Source: Velthaea sp965214335 (GTDB lineage: Bacteria > Vulcanimicrobiota > Vulcanimicrobiia > Vulcanimicrobiales > Vulcanimicrobiaceae). Taken from it: 64,000 nucleotides of DNA. Under the pieces are notes generated by a model that worked only from the letters and a program-made list of their open reading frames with translations, searched no databases and had not been told where the DNA came from. Numbering within the stretch: the stretch's first letter is position 1; each line of letters begins with the position of its first letter. A program made the translations under genes and the position numbers. Shown piece by piece: positions 1 to 8,898 of the stretch. Location of the stretch: contig CBDCBO010000005.1 of the NCBI GenBank assembly GCA_965214335.1, positions 682,001 to 746,000 on the forward strand, in the 5' to 3' direction.

Positions 1-2
1 CT

Positions 3-194
3 TGCGCGGCACGTGGAAAGCCCATGAAAAGCGCAACCGCGGCGGCGGCGATGATAGCAGACCTCGACACGGTCGCCCATTTACGCGAGCATTGCCGCTT
101 AGCCTCGCAGAAAGCGCAATTCAAGCTCACCGTGTTCGAGGTCCGCCCCAAAGCCTTGGCGATTGAAGCGGCACACTTGGAGAAACTGACTTAG
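3..194 (+). other. Possible 3' end of a gene running off the left edge
   Basis: The frame is open from the left edge to a TAG at 192-194 and contains an ATG at 24, giving 56 residues from that ATG. The product is Ala/Leu/Glu-rich and helical in look, with no motif I recognise. After the TAG the same frame stays open to a TGA at 369-371 and repeats the element read as ALAIEA just before and just after the stop. It could be a real gene tail, a gene broken by the TAG, or chance. No ribosome binding site is evident before the ATG. Confidence 0.2.
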
Positions 195-224
195 GATTTC
201 GCCGAAGCCTTGGCGATCGAAGCG
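153..224 (+). repeat. Short direct repeat, two 18-base copies
   Basis: GCCTTGGCGATTGAAGCG at 153-170 recurs at 207-224 with one difference (T to C at the twelfth base). The copies start 54 bases apart, a multiple of three, so both read the same six residues in one frame, with a TAG between them. This looks like a small in-frame duplication in a coding or formerly coding stretch. Confidence 0.55.
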
Positions 225-660
225 ACCAATGCGATCAAGAAGCCGGCGGCTGCCGGTTGTGCTCGAATCTTCGCAGGACATGAAAGGCTCAATCTTGCCT
301 TGTGCTCGATGGCAAGACAATTCCGAGTTCGATGCACAAGATCGATTGCTCCAGATATCGGTCGGACTTGAAGTCGCGCGCTACAACAGGCATCCGTTCT
401 TCTACCGTGATCTCAATAATTTAGTTTCCGTAATTTCCGTTTTCTTTGAGTGACGTGTGCTCGCCACGGAAGTCACTGAAGCACGAGGCAATGAACTTCA
501 AGCGACCTTCCAGTCGCTCGGCCGTAAAGCGTTCTACGGGATGAGCACAACCCACAACAGCAAACTATTCCCTCAACATGAAGGCGACGGGCCGGGGCGC
601 ATTCCAACACTCGTATTCAAAAACAAAGCCGCGTTGCGACCCCACCGGTAACGCTTTTCG
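195..660. other. Stretch with no convincing gene
   Basis: No reading frame here has good start context or a recognisable motif. Short open frames exist (for example 229-453 and 457-651 on the plus strand), but their composition looks random or decayed. The stretch is less GC-rich than its neighbours, with a T-rich run near 415-450. It may be a remnant of degraded genes. Confidence 0.4.
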
Positions 661-1170
661 CTACGACCAGTGACGGAGTTCGGGCGCATGCGACGGCCCC
701 ACAACGACCATTCGGGTTAAGCCGGTAACATCGATCGATGTTCCGATCCAGCCGGCTCGACGTGCAGCCGGCCCGAGCGGCGAGCGCGCCTTAAGCCGAC
801 CGCTGACAAAGTCAGCACCGTCTATATACTCCGCGAGAAGAACGATGCGCCGCTGCGAATCGTACGATATAACAAGATAGTCGGGCAAACAACCCGTGGC
901 GAGCCGTCGCGCGATCGGTCCGAACGCCGCTCCGGAAAGGTGATCCCGCGCTATTCCTGAGACGGCCTTGATTTTAACTTCGTGCGCCGACGAGCGGCAA
1001 ACCGCGTCGAGCAGCTCAGTATTCGCCGGGACGAGCACGAGTGGTGACTCGCAACGCCAGCAGGCGATGTTCTGCGCAGCCCAGGCTTCGATTGCGATGC
1101 GTGCGACTTGTGACCGGCTCACATAACGTGCGGCTTCGTCAAAGTCAATTCGAACGGTACGATGCGACAC
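661..1170 (-). CDS. DpnI-like restriction endonuclease catalytic domain, altered
   Basis: About 169 residues from a GTG at 1170; an ATG at 1230 would add 20. The match to DpnI (methyl-directed cleavage of Gm6ATC) rests on two blocks: a region with C37-x2-C40, D55 and C58, and the hallmark ending PLGPAARRAGWIGTSID at about 131-147, close to PLAPTARRAGWIGCNID in DpnI. Differences are clear. The fourth zinc cysteine is serine (S61). The position expected for the catalytic Glu of ExK is lysine (K66), although an E64-V-K66 sits two residues earlier. The DpnI C-terminal winged-helix domain is absent, because the protein ends soon after the hallmark. It may be inactive, re-tuned, or a domain with another role. 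No methyltransferase gene is adjacent. Confidence 0.7.
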   Translation of the reverse strand: MSHRTVRIDFDEAARYVSRSQVARIAIEAWAAQNIACWRCESPLVLVPANTELLDAVCRSSAHEVKIKAVSGIARDHLSGAAFGPIARRLATGCLPDYLVISYDSQRRIVLLAEYIDGADFVSGRLKARSPLGPAARRAGWIGTSIDVTGLTRMVVVGPSHAPELRHWS

Positions 1171-1269
1171 CTCGGCGGTCTTGCGATAGCTCCCGGAGCC
1201 GTTTGCGAGCGGTGCTCGCCGGGGTTGCATTTATTGCTGCTTGCAAAGACACTTTCGCCACGAGTGACA

Positions 1270-1288
1270 CCGGCGATCGAGTCGCCGG
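1270..1288 (-). terminator. Perfect 7-bp hairpin between ACT gene and DpnI-like gene
   Basis: CCGGCGA (1270-1276) pairs exactly with TCGCCGG (1282-1288) around a five-base loop. It lies 25 bases past the stop of the minus-strand ACT gene and before the DpnI-like gene. There is no T-run, so it would be a Rho-assisted or mRNA-stabilising structure. It suggests the two genes are not one simple transcript. Confidence 0.4.
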
Positions 1289-1312
1289 CGCCGCTGCGGT
1301 GCGCCAACAAGG

Positions 1313-1723
1313 TTACAGCAGCGTGTGCCCGGCCGCCGCCAACGCGGCTTTGGCTTCATCGAAACGGCCGGCGCGTACCAGAATATGATCCGTATCGTAG
1401 GTCGATATGCCGAAAATCGGGATACCCGCATCAGCCAGCGGCTTGGCTAAATCGGCGATGATGCCGATGAGTGCAAAGTCGAGCGTTCCGGTAACGACGA
1501 ACGCGCGGAAACCGCGCTGCACTTCGGTGACGTTGGCCGGTACCGCGTCGTCGCGACAAACGATCGAGAGTTCGTTGCGCGTTCTGACCACGGCCAGTAA
1601 GTCGTTACTGCTCACCCACTCCGGCACCGGCGCGTCGGCGGCCAAGCGCGCGACGGCGAGCGTTTCGGGCAACGTGCGAAGTTCCATCGGCGACCGGTGG
1701 TCCGCCGGAGCACGATCGGTCAT
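1313..1723 (-). CDS. ACT domain protein
   Basis: 136 residues; a second ATG at residue 13 (MELRTLPETLAV) may be the true start. The C-terminal half has the pattern of small ACT proteins of the CASTOR/ACT_7 type: a beta strand, a helix with IIADLAKPLADAGIPIFGIS, then a strand TYDTDHILV. ACT domains bind amino acids or similar ligands. It follows fumarase on the same strand with a four-base overlap, so it is probably co-transcribed. Which ligand it binds, and what it regulates, cannot be read from sequence. Confidence 0.75.
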   Translation of the reverse strand: MTDRAPADHRSPMELRTLPETLAVARLAADAPVPEWVSSNDLLAVVRTRNELSIVCRDDAVPANVTEVQRGFRAFVVTGTLDFALIGIIADLAKPLADAGIPIFGISTYDTDHILVRAGRFDEAKAALAAAGHTLL

Positions 1724-3141
1724 GCCGGGTGCGTCATGTTTACCGGAACGACGAACCGGTCGAAGTCGTCGCTGTTCACATACCCCAGCGCGAGTGCGGC
1801 ATCTTTGAGCTTAGTGCCGTCGTGGTGCGCGCGCTTGGCGATCTCCGCTGATTTGTCGTAGCCGATGTGCGGTGAAAGCGCGGTCACGGTCATGAGTGAA
1901 TCATCTAAGTAACGCTTGATCACCGGTTCGTTGGCTTCCAAACCTTCGATCGCGTGTTCGCGGAACATCGTGCATGCGCCGCGCAGCAGCGACGTCGAGT
2001 GTAAGAAATTATAGATCATGACCGGGTTGAAAACATTCAGCTCGAAGTTGCCTTGCGAGCCGCCGAAACCGACGGCGACATCGTTGCCGAACACCTGCAC
2101 GCAGACCATGGTCATCGCTTCGGACTGCGTCGGGTTGACTTTACCCGGCATGATCGACGAACCAGGTTCGTTTTCGGGCAAAATGAGTTCACCGATCCCG
2201 GCGCGTGGACCCGATGCCAGCCAGCGCACGTCGTTAGCAATCTTCATCAGCGATGCGGCCAGTGTTTTGAGAGCACCGGATGCGTAGACGACTTCGTCGT
2301 GCGACGCGAGCGCCGCAAACTTGTTGGGGTGCGAGCGAAACGGCAAACCGGTGAGGTCGGCGATCTTCTTGGCCGCGCGTTCGGCAAACTCGGGTGGTGC
2401 GTTGAGTCCGGTTCCGACCGCGGTGCCGCCGATCGCTAAATCGTAGAGTCCGTCAAGGCCTTCTTTGCAGCGCACGATGTCGCGGTCGAGTTGTGACACG
2501 TAACCCGAAAACTCTTGGCCGAGCGTGAGTGGCGTTGCGTCTTGGAGGTGCGTGCGTCCGACTTTGACGATCGCCGCCCACTGCTGCGCTTTCGTATCGA
2601 GGGCGTCGCGCAACTCTTGGACTGCCGGTAGCAAATCCACGAGCGCCTCGGCCGCCGCCATATGCATCGCGGTCGGAAACGTATCGTTCGAGGATTGCGA
2701 CATATTTACGTGGTCGTTGGGATGGATTGGCTTCTTCGATCCCATCTCGCCGCCGGCGATCTCAATGGCGCGGTTGGAGATCACTTCGTTCACATTCATG
2801 TTCGTTTGCGTACCCGAACCGGTTTGCCATACGCGTAACGGGAAATGCTCGGCCAGTTTACCGGCGATCACTTCATCGGCAGCTTGCGTGATCAGCACGG
2901 TTTTGTCGGCGTCCAGTTTGCCCAGATCGTGGTTGACGAGAGCTGCGGCTTTTTTGAGGATCGCCATCGCGCGGATGATTTCGCGGGGCATGACGTCGCG
3001 CGCGGCTACGCCCTCACCGATATCGAAGTGGATCAGGGAGCGCGCCGATTGAGCGCCATAGTAGCGGTCGGCGGGTACATCGATCTTGCCCATGCTGTCG
3101 GATTCGGTGCGCTTGGCGGTGCCGTTGAGCAAGCTGCTCAT
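1720..3141 (-). CDS. fumC: Fumarate hydratase, class II
   Basis: 473 residues, the usual length for the iron-free tetrameric fumarase of the citric acid cycle (fumarate + water to malate). The superfamily signature GSSIMPGKVNP is present, as are the SSNDTFPTAMH and GRTHLQDATP active-site segments and the C-terminal region with ALGYV. The start is an ATG preceded by a GAGGA motif. A class II aspartase is the alternative for this superfamily, but the motifs favour fumarase. Confidence 0.95.
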   Translation of the reverse strand: MSSLLNGTAKRTESDSMGKIDVPADRYYGAQSARSLIHFDIGEGVAARDVMPREIIRAMAILKKAAALVNHDLGKLDADKTVLITQAADEVIAGKLAEHFPLRVWQTGSGTQTNMNVNEVISNRAIEIAGGEMGSKKPIHPNDHVNMSQSSNDTFPTAMHMAAAEALVDLLPAVQELRDALDTKAQQWAAIVKVGRTHLQDATPLTLGQEFSGYVSQLDRDIVRCKEGLDGLYDLAIGGTAVGTGLNAPPEFAERAAKKIADLTGLPFRSHPNKFAALASHDEVVYASGALKTLAASLMKIANDVRWLASGPRAGIGELILPENEPGSSIMPGKVNPTQSEAMTMVCVQVFGNDVAVGFGGSQGNFELNVFNPVMIYNFLHSTSLLRGACTMFREHAIEGLEANEPVIKRYLDDSLMTVTALSPHIGYDKSAEIAKRAHHDGTKLKDAALALGYVNSDDFDRFVVPVNMTHPA

Positions 3142-3269
3142 GGTGTATCCTCGGTTCTTGCAGTCGCTATGTGGAACGTGGAGAAATCCGGCACGGCGCC
3201 GCCGTTCACCTCGACGAGTTTTGTCGGCGGCCGCGGGTCAGGCCAGGCGAGGGAATTCCCGGTACGCTG

Positions 3270-3299
3270 TTGTGGCCGGTCCCGGCACAGGCGTATACT
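3270..3299 (+). promoter_or_regulatory. Candidate sigma70-type promoter for the TPR protein
   Basis: TTGTGG at 3270-3275 and TATACT at 3294-3299 are separated by 18 bases. Transcription would begin near 3306, giving a 45-base leader with a GGAGG motif ahead of the ATG at 3351. Confidence 0.5.
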
Positions 3300-3350
3300 A
3301 CGGATGGACGCTGCGCTCGGCGCAGATCTACTCGGACCGGAGGACTTGTG

Positions 3351-4490
3351 ATGCGCCGTATGTTTGCCGTCATCGTCTTTAGCGTTTGCGGACTCATTGG
3401 ACCGCTGGTTTCAGCTGCTCGGGCGGCTGAAAACGTACCGCCGCTCGACGCTGCCCGCGCCAAGGTGGCGGCCGGCGACTCGGCGGGAGCGCTCACCGAT
3501 CTTGGTTCGTACGTACCCACGCACCCGGGCGACGTGGACGCCGCACGATTTTTGGGCGACTTGTATTTTCGTATTCCGGACTACCGGCGGGCGGAACGCA
3601 CGTGGAAAGCGATTCTGGCTCGTATGCCGGACGACCGCCAGACGCACAATCGGCTTGGCAGCTTGTACGCCGCTCAAGACCGCGTCGCCGACGCCATATC
3701 GGAATACGACAAGAGCTTGCCGAGCCGCGGCGGCTTCGCCGGATTGGTCGAGGAACACCGGCGCCACGGCGATCTGGCGCAATTTGTGGGTCAGTTCGAG
3801 CGCAACGCCGATGAAGCTCCGCTCGACGCCCGGTCGCAATCGTTCTACGCCAGCGTCTTACGTGCCGAGCGGAACTTTGAGTTAGCTCAGCGGTATTTCG
3901 AGCGCGCCGCGGCGTTAGCACCCAAAAATTGCGGGGCCCTGGTGGATGCGGGCAACAATCTTATCGATCTGACGCGGCTTGATGGTGCGCTCACGTATTT
4001 GAACCGTTGTTTAGCGCTCGATGCCAATGACTACGCGGCTAACGTCGATGCCGGCGAAGCGTACGTCGAACTGAACGCGAACGCCAAGGCGCGCGGTTAC
4101 TTCGAGCGCGCACTGGCTGCAAAGCCCGATGGCTCCGAAGCACTCGTCGACATCGGCTATCTCGAAGACGATCGCGGCAAATGGAAAGATGCCGTCAGCT
4201 ACTACTTGCGCGCGATGAGCGCCTATCCGCTTGAAGCGGCCGCTTATATTGACCTGGGGTACGATTATAACGACCATCAGCTGTATAGTCTGGCCGAAGC
4301 GGCGTTCATCAAAGGCCTGAGCGTCGCTCCGGATGATGGCCGGCTGCACTACATGCTCGCCGTCACCTATAACGTTCAAGGTAAGGTCGATCTCGCGCGC
4401 AGTCAATACGAGTTGGCGATCGCGACCCAAGAGCCGGTTGTCGTGCACGCGGCGAAAGCGGAAATGGCGTTACTGCCGCCGGTGCACTAG
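3351..4490 (+). CDS. Secreted TPR-repeat protein
   Basis: 379 residues from the ATG at 3351, chosen because CGGAGGACTTGTG precedes it and it opens a clean signal peptide (hydrophobic core then SAARAAEN). The mature part is a chain of about nine TPR units with the usual W/Y-LG-Y-A-F-P spacing (YFERAAALAP, YFERALAAKPD, ALVDIGYLEDD). TPR solenoids are protein-binding scaffolds; partners are unknown. It is transcribed away from fumC and converges on the next gene with an 18-base gap. A longer upstream frame exists but has no better start. Confidence 0.8.
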   Translation: MRRMFAVIVFSVCGLIGPLVSAARAAENVPPLDAARAKVAAGDSAGALTDLGSYVPTHPGDVDAARFLGDLYFRIPDYRRAERTWKAILARMPDDRQTHNRLGSLYAAQDRVADAISEYDKSLPSRGGFAGLVEEHRRHGDLAQFVGQFERNADEAPLDARSQSFYASVLRAERNFELAQRYFERAAALAPKNCGALVDAGNNLIDLTRLDGALTYLNRCLALDANDYAANVDAGEAYVELNANAKARGYFERALAAKPDGSEALVDIGYLEDDRGKWKDAVSYYLRAMSAYPLEAAAYIDLGYDYNDHQLYSLAEAAFIKGLSVAPDDGRLHYMLAVTYNVQGKVDLARSQYELAIATQEPVVVHAAKAEMALLPPVH

Positions 4491-4508
4491 CCGCTTGCCA
4501 CGGCGCGC

Positions 4509-5060
4509 TTAGTGGCGAATGTGGATGCCATACAGCGTCCCGCCGGCCGGTGTGAAGATAACCGGGCAATTGATCACGATGCTCGTTTTGACAATCCGCA
4601 CGTGCCCGGCGCTTTTCTCAGCGAGTACCTCGGCCTCGGAGCGCAATGTGTGCGGTGTTCCGCCGATCCAGCTCACTAAACTGAGCTGCCAGAGCGGCGT
4701 ATAGGCCGGATTCATGTTTCCCGGACCGGCTGGAATCGGCGCGGATGGAATGATATTGCCCTGCTTATAATTCGTGAGTTGATAGATGTCGTCGACGGCG
4801 CCGCCGGCGATGGCGCCGCTAAGCCGGCCGACGAAGTTCGTATGCGTTAAGCGCGACACGTCGCGCTGCGATGAATCGGTCGATAGATATAAAGCTACCT
4901 TGCCGTTGTACCATCCGGCAACGACCGGGACCACCGCTTCATAGTCGTTACCGTCACCGGCAACGGACTGCGCCGATGATGGTGAGGATCCGGCCACAAT
5001 AGCGATCGCGGCGGCAAGCGCGACGCCGGCGTTGCGAGTGCACGTAATACGTTTGTTCAA
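4509..5060 (-). CDS. Secreted protein of unknown function
   Basis: 183 residues from a TTG at 5060, preceded by AAGGG seven bases away and opening a signal peptide (LNKRITC then an Ala-rich core ending SSPSSAQS). The mature part resembles a widespread uncharacterised secreted family with the order: VVPVVAGWYNGK, STDSSQRD, a segment YQLTNYKQGN, then YTPLWQLSLVSW and VINCPV near the C-terminus. I recall similar proteins labelled only as DUF and cannot assign a function. Hydrophobic strands suggest a beta-rich fold. The open frame continues upstream but crosses a repeat tract and lacks a plausible start. Confidence 0.6.
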   Translation of the reverse strand: MNKRITCTRNAGVALAAAIAIVAGSSPSSAQSVAGDGNDYEAVVPVVAGWYNGKVALYLSTDSSQRDVSRLTHTNFVGRLSGAIAGGAVDDIYQLTNYKQGNIIPSAPIPAGPGNMNPAYTPLWQLSLVSWIGGTPHTLRSEAEVLAEKSAGHVRIVKTSIVINCPVIFTPAGGTLYGIHIRH

Positions 5061-5612
5061 AATCAAACCCTTATGTTTAAATCGGTGCGTTGCGGCTTTG
5101 CGAAATGTTAAGCGCGCTACGCCACACAGTATTACAACTGCTATCGCGAAATGCACGTAAGCCTCCTTACGTTGACGGCGGGGTGACGGCGTTGACGGCG
5201 TTGACGGGGATGACGGCGATGACGCCGATGACGGCGTGAGCGACCCGCGGCGACGAGCGTAGTGTCGGGTTAGCGCGTAGCATGTGCGTCTGCGCCGCTG
5301 CTGCTTGAACCGCAGCACATCGTACCAGTATGGCCCCCGCGGCACGAAAGTGCCGCCTCGATTGACACGCAGCTCGCGTGGTTTCGCTTGAGTGCAACGG
5401 TCGCTACAGGTTCGGCTCCATCCGACGGCTGAGCAATCCGCGCGGTCGAACACCGATGCTCGTTGTGAGGTGTCAGCATATCGTGCGACGCGCAACTGCA
5501 CACGATGACGACGGTTCGCCGATCTTTAAATTCTGCGAACTCGAGCAGCGGATGACCGGTACGCGCGAGCGGGCGCTAGGCGAGCATGTTTTCTTTAGTC
5601 GACGGCGGGCAC
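5061..5612. other. Long intergenic region between divergent genes
   Basis: About 550 bases lie between the secreted protein (minus) and the alcohol dehydrogenase (plus). It contains a tract of 9-base tandem repeats (5184-5237) and an AT-richer patch at 5045-5110 that probably carries the promoter of the minus-strand gene. Open frames crossing the region are not supported by starts or motifs. Confidence 0.5.
5184..5237 (+). repeat. Tandem 9-base repeat, six copies
   Basis: Six successive units of the form TGACGGCGT, with variants ending in GA or GGA, run from 5184 to 5237; a seventh imperfect unit begins at 5172. It is non-coding by context. Such minisatellites vary in copy number through slippage. 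Confidence 0.75.
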
Positions 5613-6896
5613 ATGAGTCGCATGAAAGCAGTTGTTTTTCACGGTATCGGTGACATCCGGCTCGATACCGTTGCCGATCCAAAGATCAAAGACGCTACTG
5701 ATGCCGTCATTCGCTTGACGTCCAGCGCGATTTGCGGCACCGACTTACATATGGTTCGCGGCACGTTCGCCGGCATGGTCCCCGGAACGATTCTCGGTCA
5801 TGAGGGTGTCGGCGTCGTCGAAGAAGTCGGCAAGGACGTCCGCAACTTACGCAAAGGCGACCGGGTGGTCGTTCCGTCGACGATCGGCTGCGGCTCGTGT
5901 CAGTTTTGCCGCGAAGGCCTGTTTGCGCAGTGCGATGTGGCCAATCCTAACGGCCCGCTAGCGGGAACCGCCTTCTTTGGTGGCCCCAAGGTCACCGGCC
6001 CGTTCCAAGGTCTGCAGGCCGAGTTCGCTCGCATCCCATATGCCAACGTGGGACTCGTCAAACTACCCGATGAGGTAAGTGACGACCAAGCGATTTTATT
6101 GTCCGATATTTTCACGACCGGTTACTTCGGCGCGGACATCGCCGGTATCAAGCCGGGCAATTCCGTCGCCGTATTCGGTTGTGGACCCGTCGGTCAATTT
6201 GCGATCACTTCGGCGTGGATGTTCGGTGCCGGGCGCGTATTCGCGATCGACCGCGTTGCCGGCCGGTTGGCCTTGGCGCAGGCCCAGGGTGCCGAAGCGA
6301 TCGACTTCGACCAGGTCGATCCGGTCGCTGAATTGATGCGGCTCACCAACGGCCAAGGTGTCGATCGCATCATCGACGCCGTCGGTGTCGACGCGATGCG
6401 TCCGCAGTCCGGACCGGCCAAAGCCGGCGCCAAGGCGCAAGCGAAAGAATTCGATAGCGAAGTTGCACAAATCGCTCCGCAACAGCACCCCGACGGCGCT
6501 AATTGGCGTCCCGGAGACGGCCCCTCGCAAGTGCTCACCTGGGCGGTCGCGGCGGTACGAAAAGCCGGCTCGCTCGCGATCATCGGTGTCTATCCTCCGA
6601 CGGCCCAAACGTTCCCCATCGGTGCGGCGATGAACAAGAACCTGTCGTTACGCAGCGGCAACTGCAATCACCGCAAATACCTTTGGGATGCGGTGTCATG
6701 GGTCAAAACCGGCCGCTTAAGTCCGGAGCGGGTGCTGACGCAGCTAGCGCCGGTGAGCGACGCCATCGAGGCATACGAAGCCTTCGATCGGCGTGAAGAA
6801 GGGTGGATCAAGGTCGAGTTGGTTCCGGGAGCCGCGGGCAAAATTCAATCGATCGTCAGCAACGGTCACGCCACGGCCGCGACGGCAGCCCAATAG
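5613..6896 (+). CDS. Zinc-dependent alcohol dehydrogenase
   Basis: 427 residues from the ATG at 5613; an ATG at 5622 is also possible. It is a medium-chain dehydrogenase: CGTDLH and GHEGVGVVEEVG carry catalytic zinc ligands, GCGSCQFCREGLFAQCD is the four-cysteine structural zinc loop, and VAVFGCGPVGQFA is the NAD(P)-binding Rossmann motif. The length and the stretch at about 265-310 (rich in Ala, Lys and Gln) fit the glutathione-independent formaldehyde dehydrogenase/threonine dehydrogenase-like branch. A paralogue lies at 9473-10642 on the opposite strand. Substrate unknown; aldehyde or polyol oxidation is likely. Confidence 0.88.
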   Translation: MSRMKAVVFHGIGDIRLDTVADPKIKDATDAVIRLTSSAICGTDLHMVRGTFAGMVPGTILGHEGVGVVEEVGKDVRNLRKGDRVVVPSTIGCGSCQFCREGLFAQCDVANPNGPLAGTAFFGGPKVTGPFQGLQAEFARIPYANVGLVKLPDEVSDDQAILLSDIFTTGYFGADIAGIKPGNSVAVFGCGPVGQFAITSAWMFGAGRVFAIDRVAGRLALAQAQGAEAIDFDQVDPVAELMRLTNGQGVDRIIDAVGVDAMRPQSGPAKAGAKAQAKEFDSEVAQIAPQQHPDGANWRPGDGPSQVLTWAVAAVRKAGSLAIIGVYPPTAQTFPIGAAMNKNLSLRSGNCNHRKYLWDAVSWVKTGRLSPERVLTQLAPVSDAIEAYEAFDRREEGWIKVELVPGAAGKIQSIVSNGHATAATAAQ

Positions 6897-7073
6897 CCCG
6901 CTGCCGTGCAAACAGCGTAACGCACATATTTCCGCAACCGCCCGAATTGTGGGTAACCCAATCTACAAGCGTGCCTCGATCCGCAACGATCGCTGTTCGG
7001 CCCGAGGCGATCGGCGGCATCACGGCTACGACCGTTGCGATTCCTCTAATACTCACGAGAAGCGGAGCCTGAA

Positions 7074-8882
7074 ATGACCACGGTCGGTGACTTTCTTATC
7101 GCGCGCTTGCATGCATGGGGCGTGCGACGCATCTTCGGGTACTCCGGTGATGGCGTCAACGGGATCATCGGCGCACTTGACCGGGCAGCGGATCGCGTCG
7201 AATTCATTCAAGTCCGGCATGAAGAGCAGGCCGCGTTCATGGCCTGCGCGCACGCGAAATTCACCGGCCAAATCGGCGTGTGCGTCGCCACTAGCGGTCC
7301 GGGCGCAATTCATTTGCTCAACGGTTTGTATGACGCTAAAGCCGATCACGTCCCGGTGTTAGCGCTCGTGGGACAGTCGGCGACGTTCGCTCTAGGTGCT
7401 GAGTTTCAGCAAGAAGTCGACCTGCAGACACTCTTCAAAGATGTCGCGGCAGACTACGATCTGACCATCGTCGACCCGGCACAGGCGCGCCACGCCGTTG
7501 ATCGCGCGGTTCGCAGCGCGCTCAGTCAACGCTCGGTCACGGCCTTGATCGTTCCGCGCAACGTTCAAGAGATGAAAGCGGTCGACGCGCCGCCGCATAA
7601 GCTCGGCTCGACGTTCTCGGGAATCGGTTATCAGCGGCCGCGCATCATCCCGCACGATGTCGATTTGCAACGCGCAGCCGACGTGCTCAACGCCGGCCAC
7701 CGCGTTGCACTGCTGGTGGGTGCCGGTGCGAGCGACGCGGCCGACGCGGTCATCGCGCTGGCCGACCGGCTGCAGGCCGGGTGCGCCAAGGCGTTGTTAG
7801 GCAAAGCCGTCGTTCCCGACACGCTGCCGTGGGTAACCGGAACGCTCGGTTTGCTCGGAACCGAAGCATCGATGGAACTCATGACGCAGTGTGACACACT
7901 GCTGTTGATTGGGACCAATTTTCCCTACGCGATGTTTTTGCCCAAGGAAGGCCAAGCTCGCGGCGTTGAGATCGAAGCCGACGGACGCCGCATCGGCAAT
8001 CGTTATCCAACCGAAGTGAATCTGCAAGGCGACGCCGGCGATACGATCGCAGCGCTGCTGCCACTGATCGAACAGAAGACGGATACGGCGTGGCGCGAAC
8101 GCATCGGCGCCGCGCGCGAGCGCTCCGAACGCGTGAACGCCACGCGCGCCGAAATTAGTGGTTCGGGCGGCGTTAATCCGGAGCGCATTTTCACCACGCT
8201 CGCGGACCGATTGCCCGACGACGTCATATTGACCGCGGACGCCGGCACGTCGACTAATTTTGCCGCCCGACACTTGCCGATTCGGCGCGGAATGAAGTTT
8301 TCGCTGTCGGGTGGACTCGCAACGATGGGCTCCGCCGTTCCGTATGCGATTGCCGCCAAGTTCGCCTATCCCGAACGCGTGGCGATTGCGCTGACGGGGG
8401 ACGGCGCGATGCAAATGAACGGGTTGCTCGAACTCATCACCGTGGCGCGTTATTGGAAAACGTGGAGCGATCCGCGCTTGATTTTTATGGTCAACAATAA
8501 CCGTGATTTAGCGCAAGTGAGTTGGGAAATGCGCATCGAGAGCGGCGAGCCGAAGTTCAGCGGCTCGCAAACGTTGCCGGATGTCCCATACGCGCGCTTT
8601 GCCGAACTACTCGGATTTGTCGGTGTTCGTGTCGAGCGCGCGGAAGATTTACCCGCGGCTTGGGACACCGTGTTGCGTGCCGACCGGCCGGCCGTGCTCG
8701 AAGTCGTTGTTGATGCAAACGTGCCGTTCTTGCCGGCGCATATCACGATCGAACAGGCGAAGTCGTTTACGAGCGCGCTGCTGCATGGCGACCCCGACGA
8801 AGGGTCGTTAATCGTGCAGTCGGCGAAAGCCGTCCTGGCCGGAATTTTCCCAACGGCTTCGCCGGATACGAAAGATTCGTGA
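7074..8882 (+). CDS. Thiamine diphosphate enzyme, pyruvate oxidase-like
   Basis: 602 residues. The three-domain ThDP layout is clear: N-terminal pyrimidine-binding domain with the catalytic Glu in RHEEQAAFMA and the SGPGAIHLLNGLYDAK segment; a central Rossmann-like domain; and a C-terminal pyrophosphate domain with GDGAMQMNG followed by MVNNN, the metal/ThDP motif. Similarity in style is to pyruvate:quinone oxidase (PoxB) and related oxidases more than to acetolactate synthase. The C-terminal 30 residues (SLIVQSAKAVLAGIF) could be a membrane-associating helix as in PoxB. It follows the alcohol dehydrogenase by 177 bases and is close to a membrane protein gene downstream. Confidence 0.88.
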   Translation: MTTVGDFLIARLHAWGVRRIFGYSGDGVNGIIGALDRAADRVEFIQVRHEEQAAFMACAHAKFTGQIGVCVATSGPGAIHLLNGLYDAKADHVPVLALVGQSATFALGAEFQQEVDLQTLFKDVAADYDLTIVDPAQARHAVDRAVRSALSQRSVTALIVPRNVQEMKAVDAPPHKLGSTFSGIGYQRPRIIPHDVDLQRAADVLNAGHRVALLVGAGASDAADAVIALADRLQAGCAKALLGKAVVPDTLPWVTGTLGLLGTEASMELMTQCDTLLLIGTNFPYAMFLPKEGQARGVEIEADGRRIGNRYPTEVNLQGDAGDTIAALLPLIEQKTDTAWRERIGAARERSERVNATRAEISGSGGVNPERIFTTLADRLPDDVILTADAGTSTNFAARHLPIRRGMKFSLSGGLATMGSAVPYAIAAKFAYPERVAIALTGDGAMQMNGLLELITVARYWKTWSDPRLIFMVNNNRDLAQVSWEMRIESGEPKFSGSQTLPDVPYARFAELLGFVGVRVERAEDLPAAWDTVLRADRPAVLEVVVDANVPFLPAHITIEQAKSFTSALLHGDPDEGSLIVQSAKAVLAGIFPTASPDTKDS

Positions 8883-8898
8883 TGGCGTATACCCGCCG

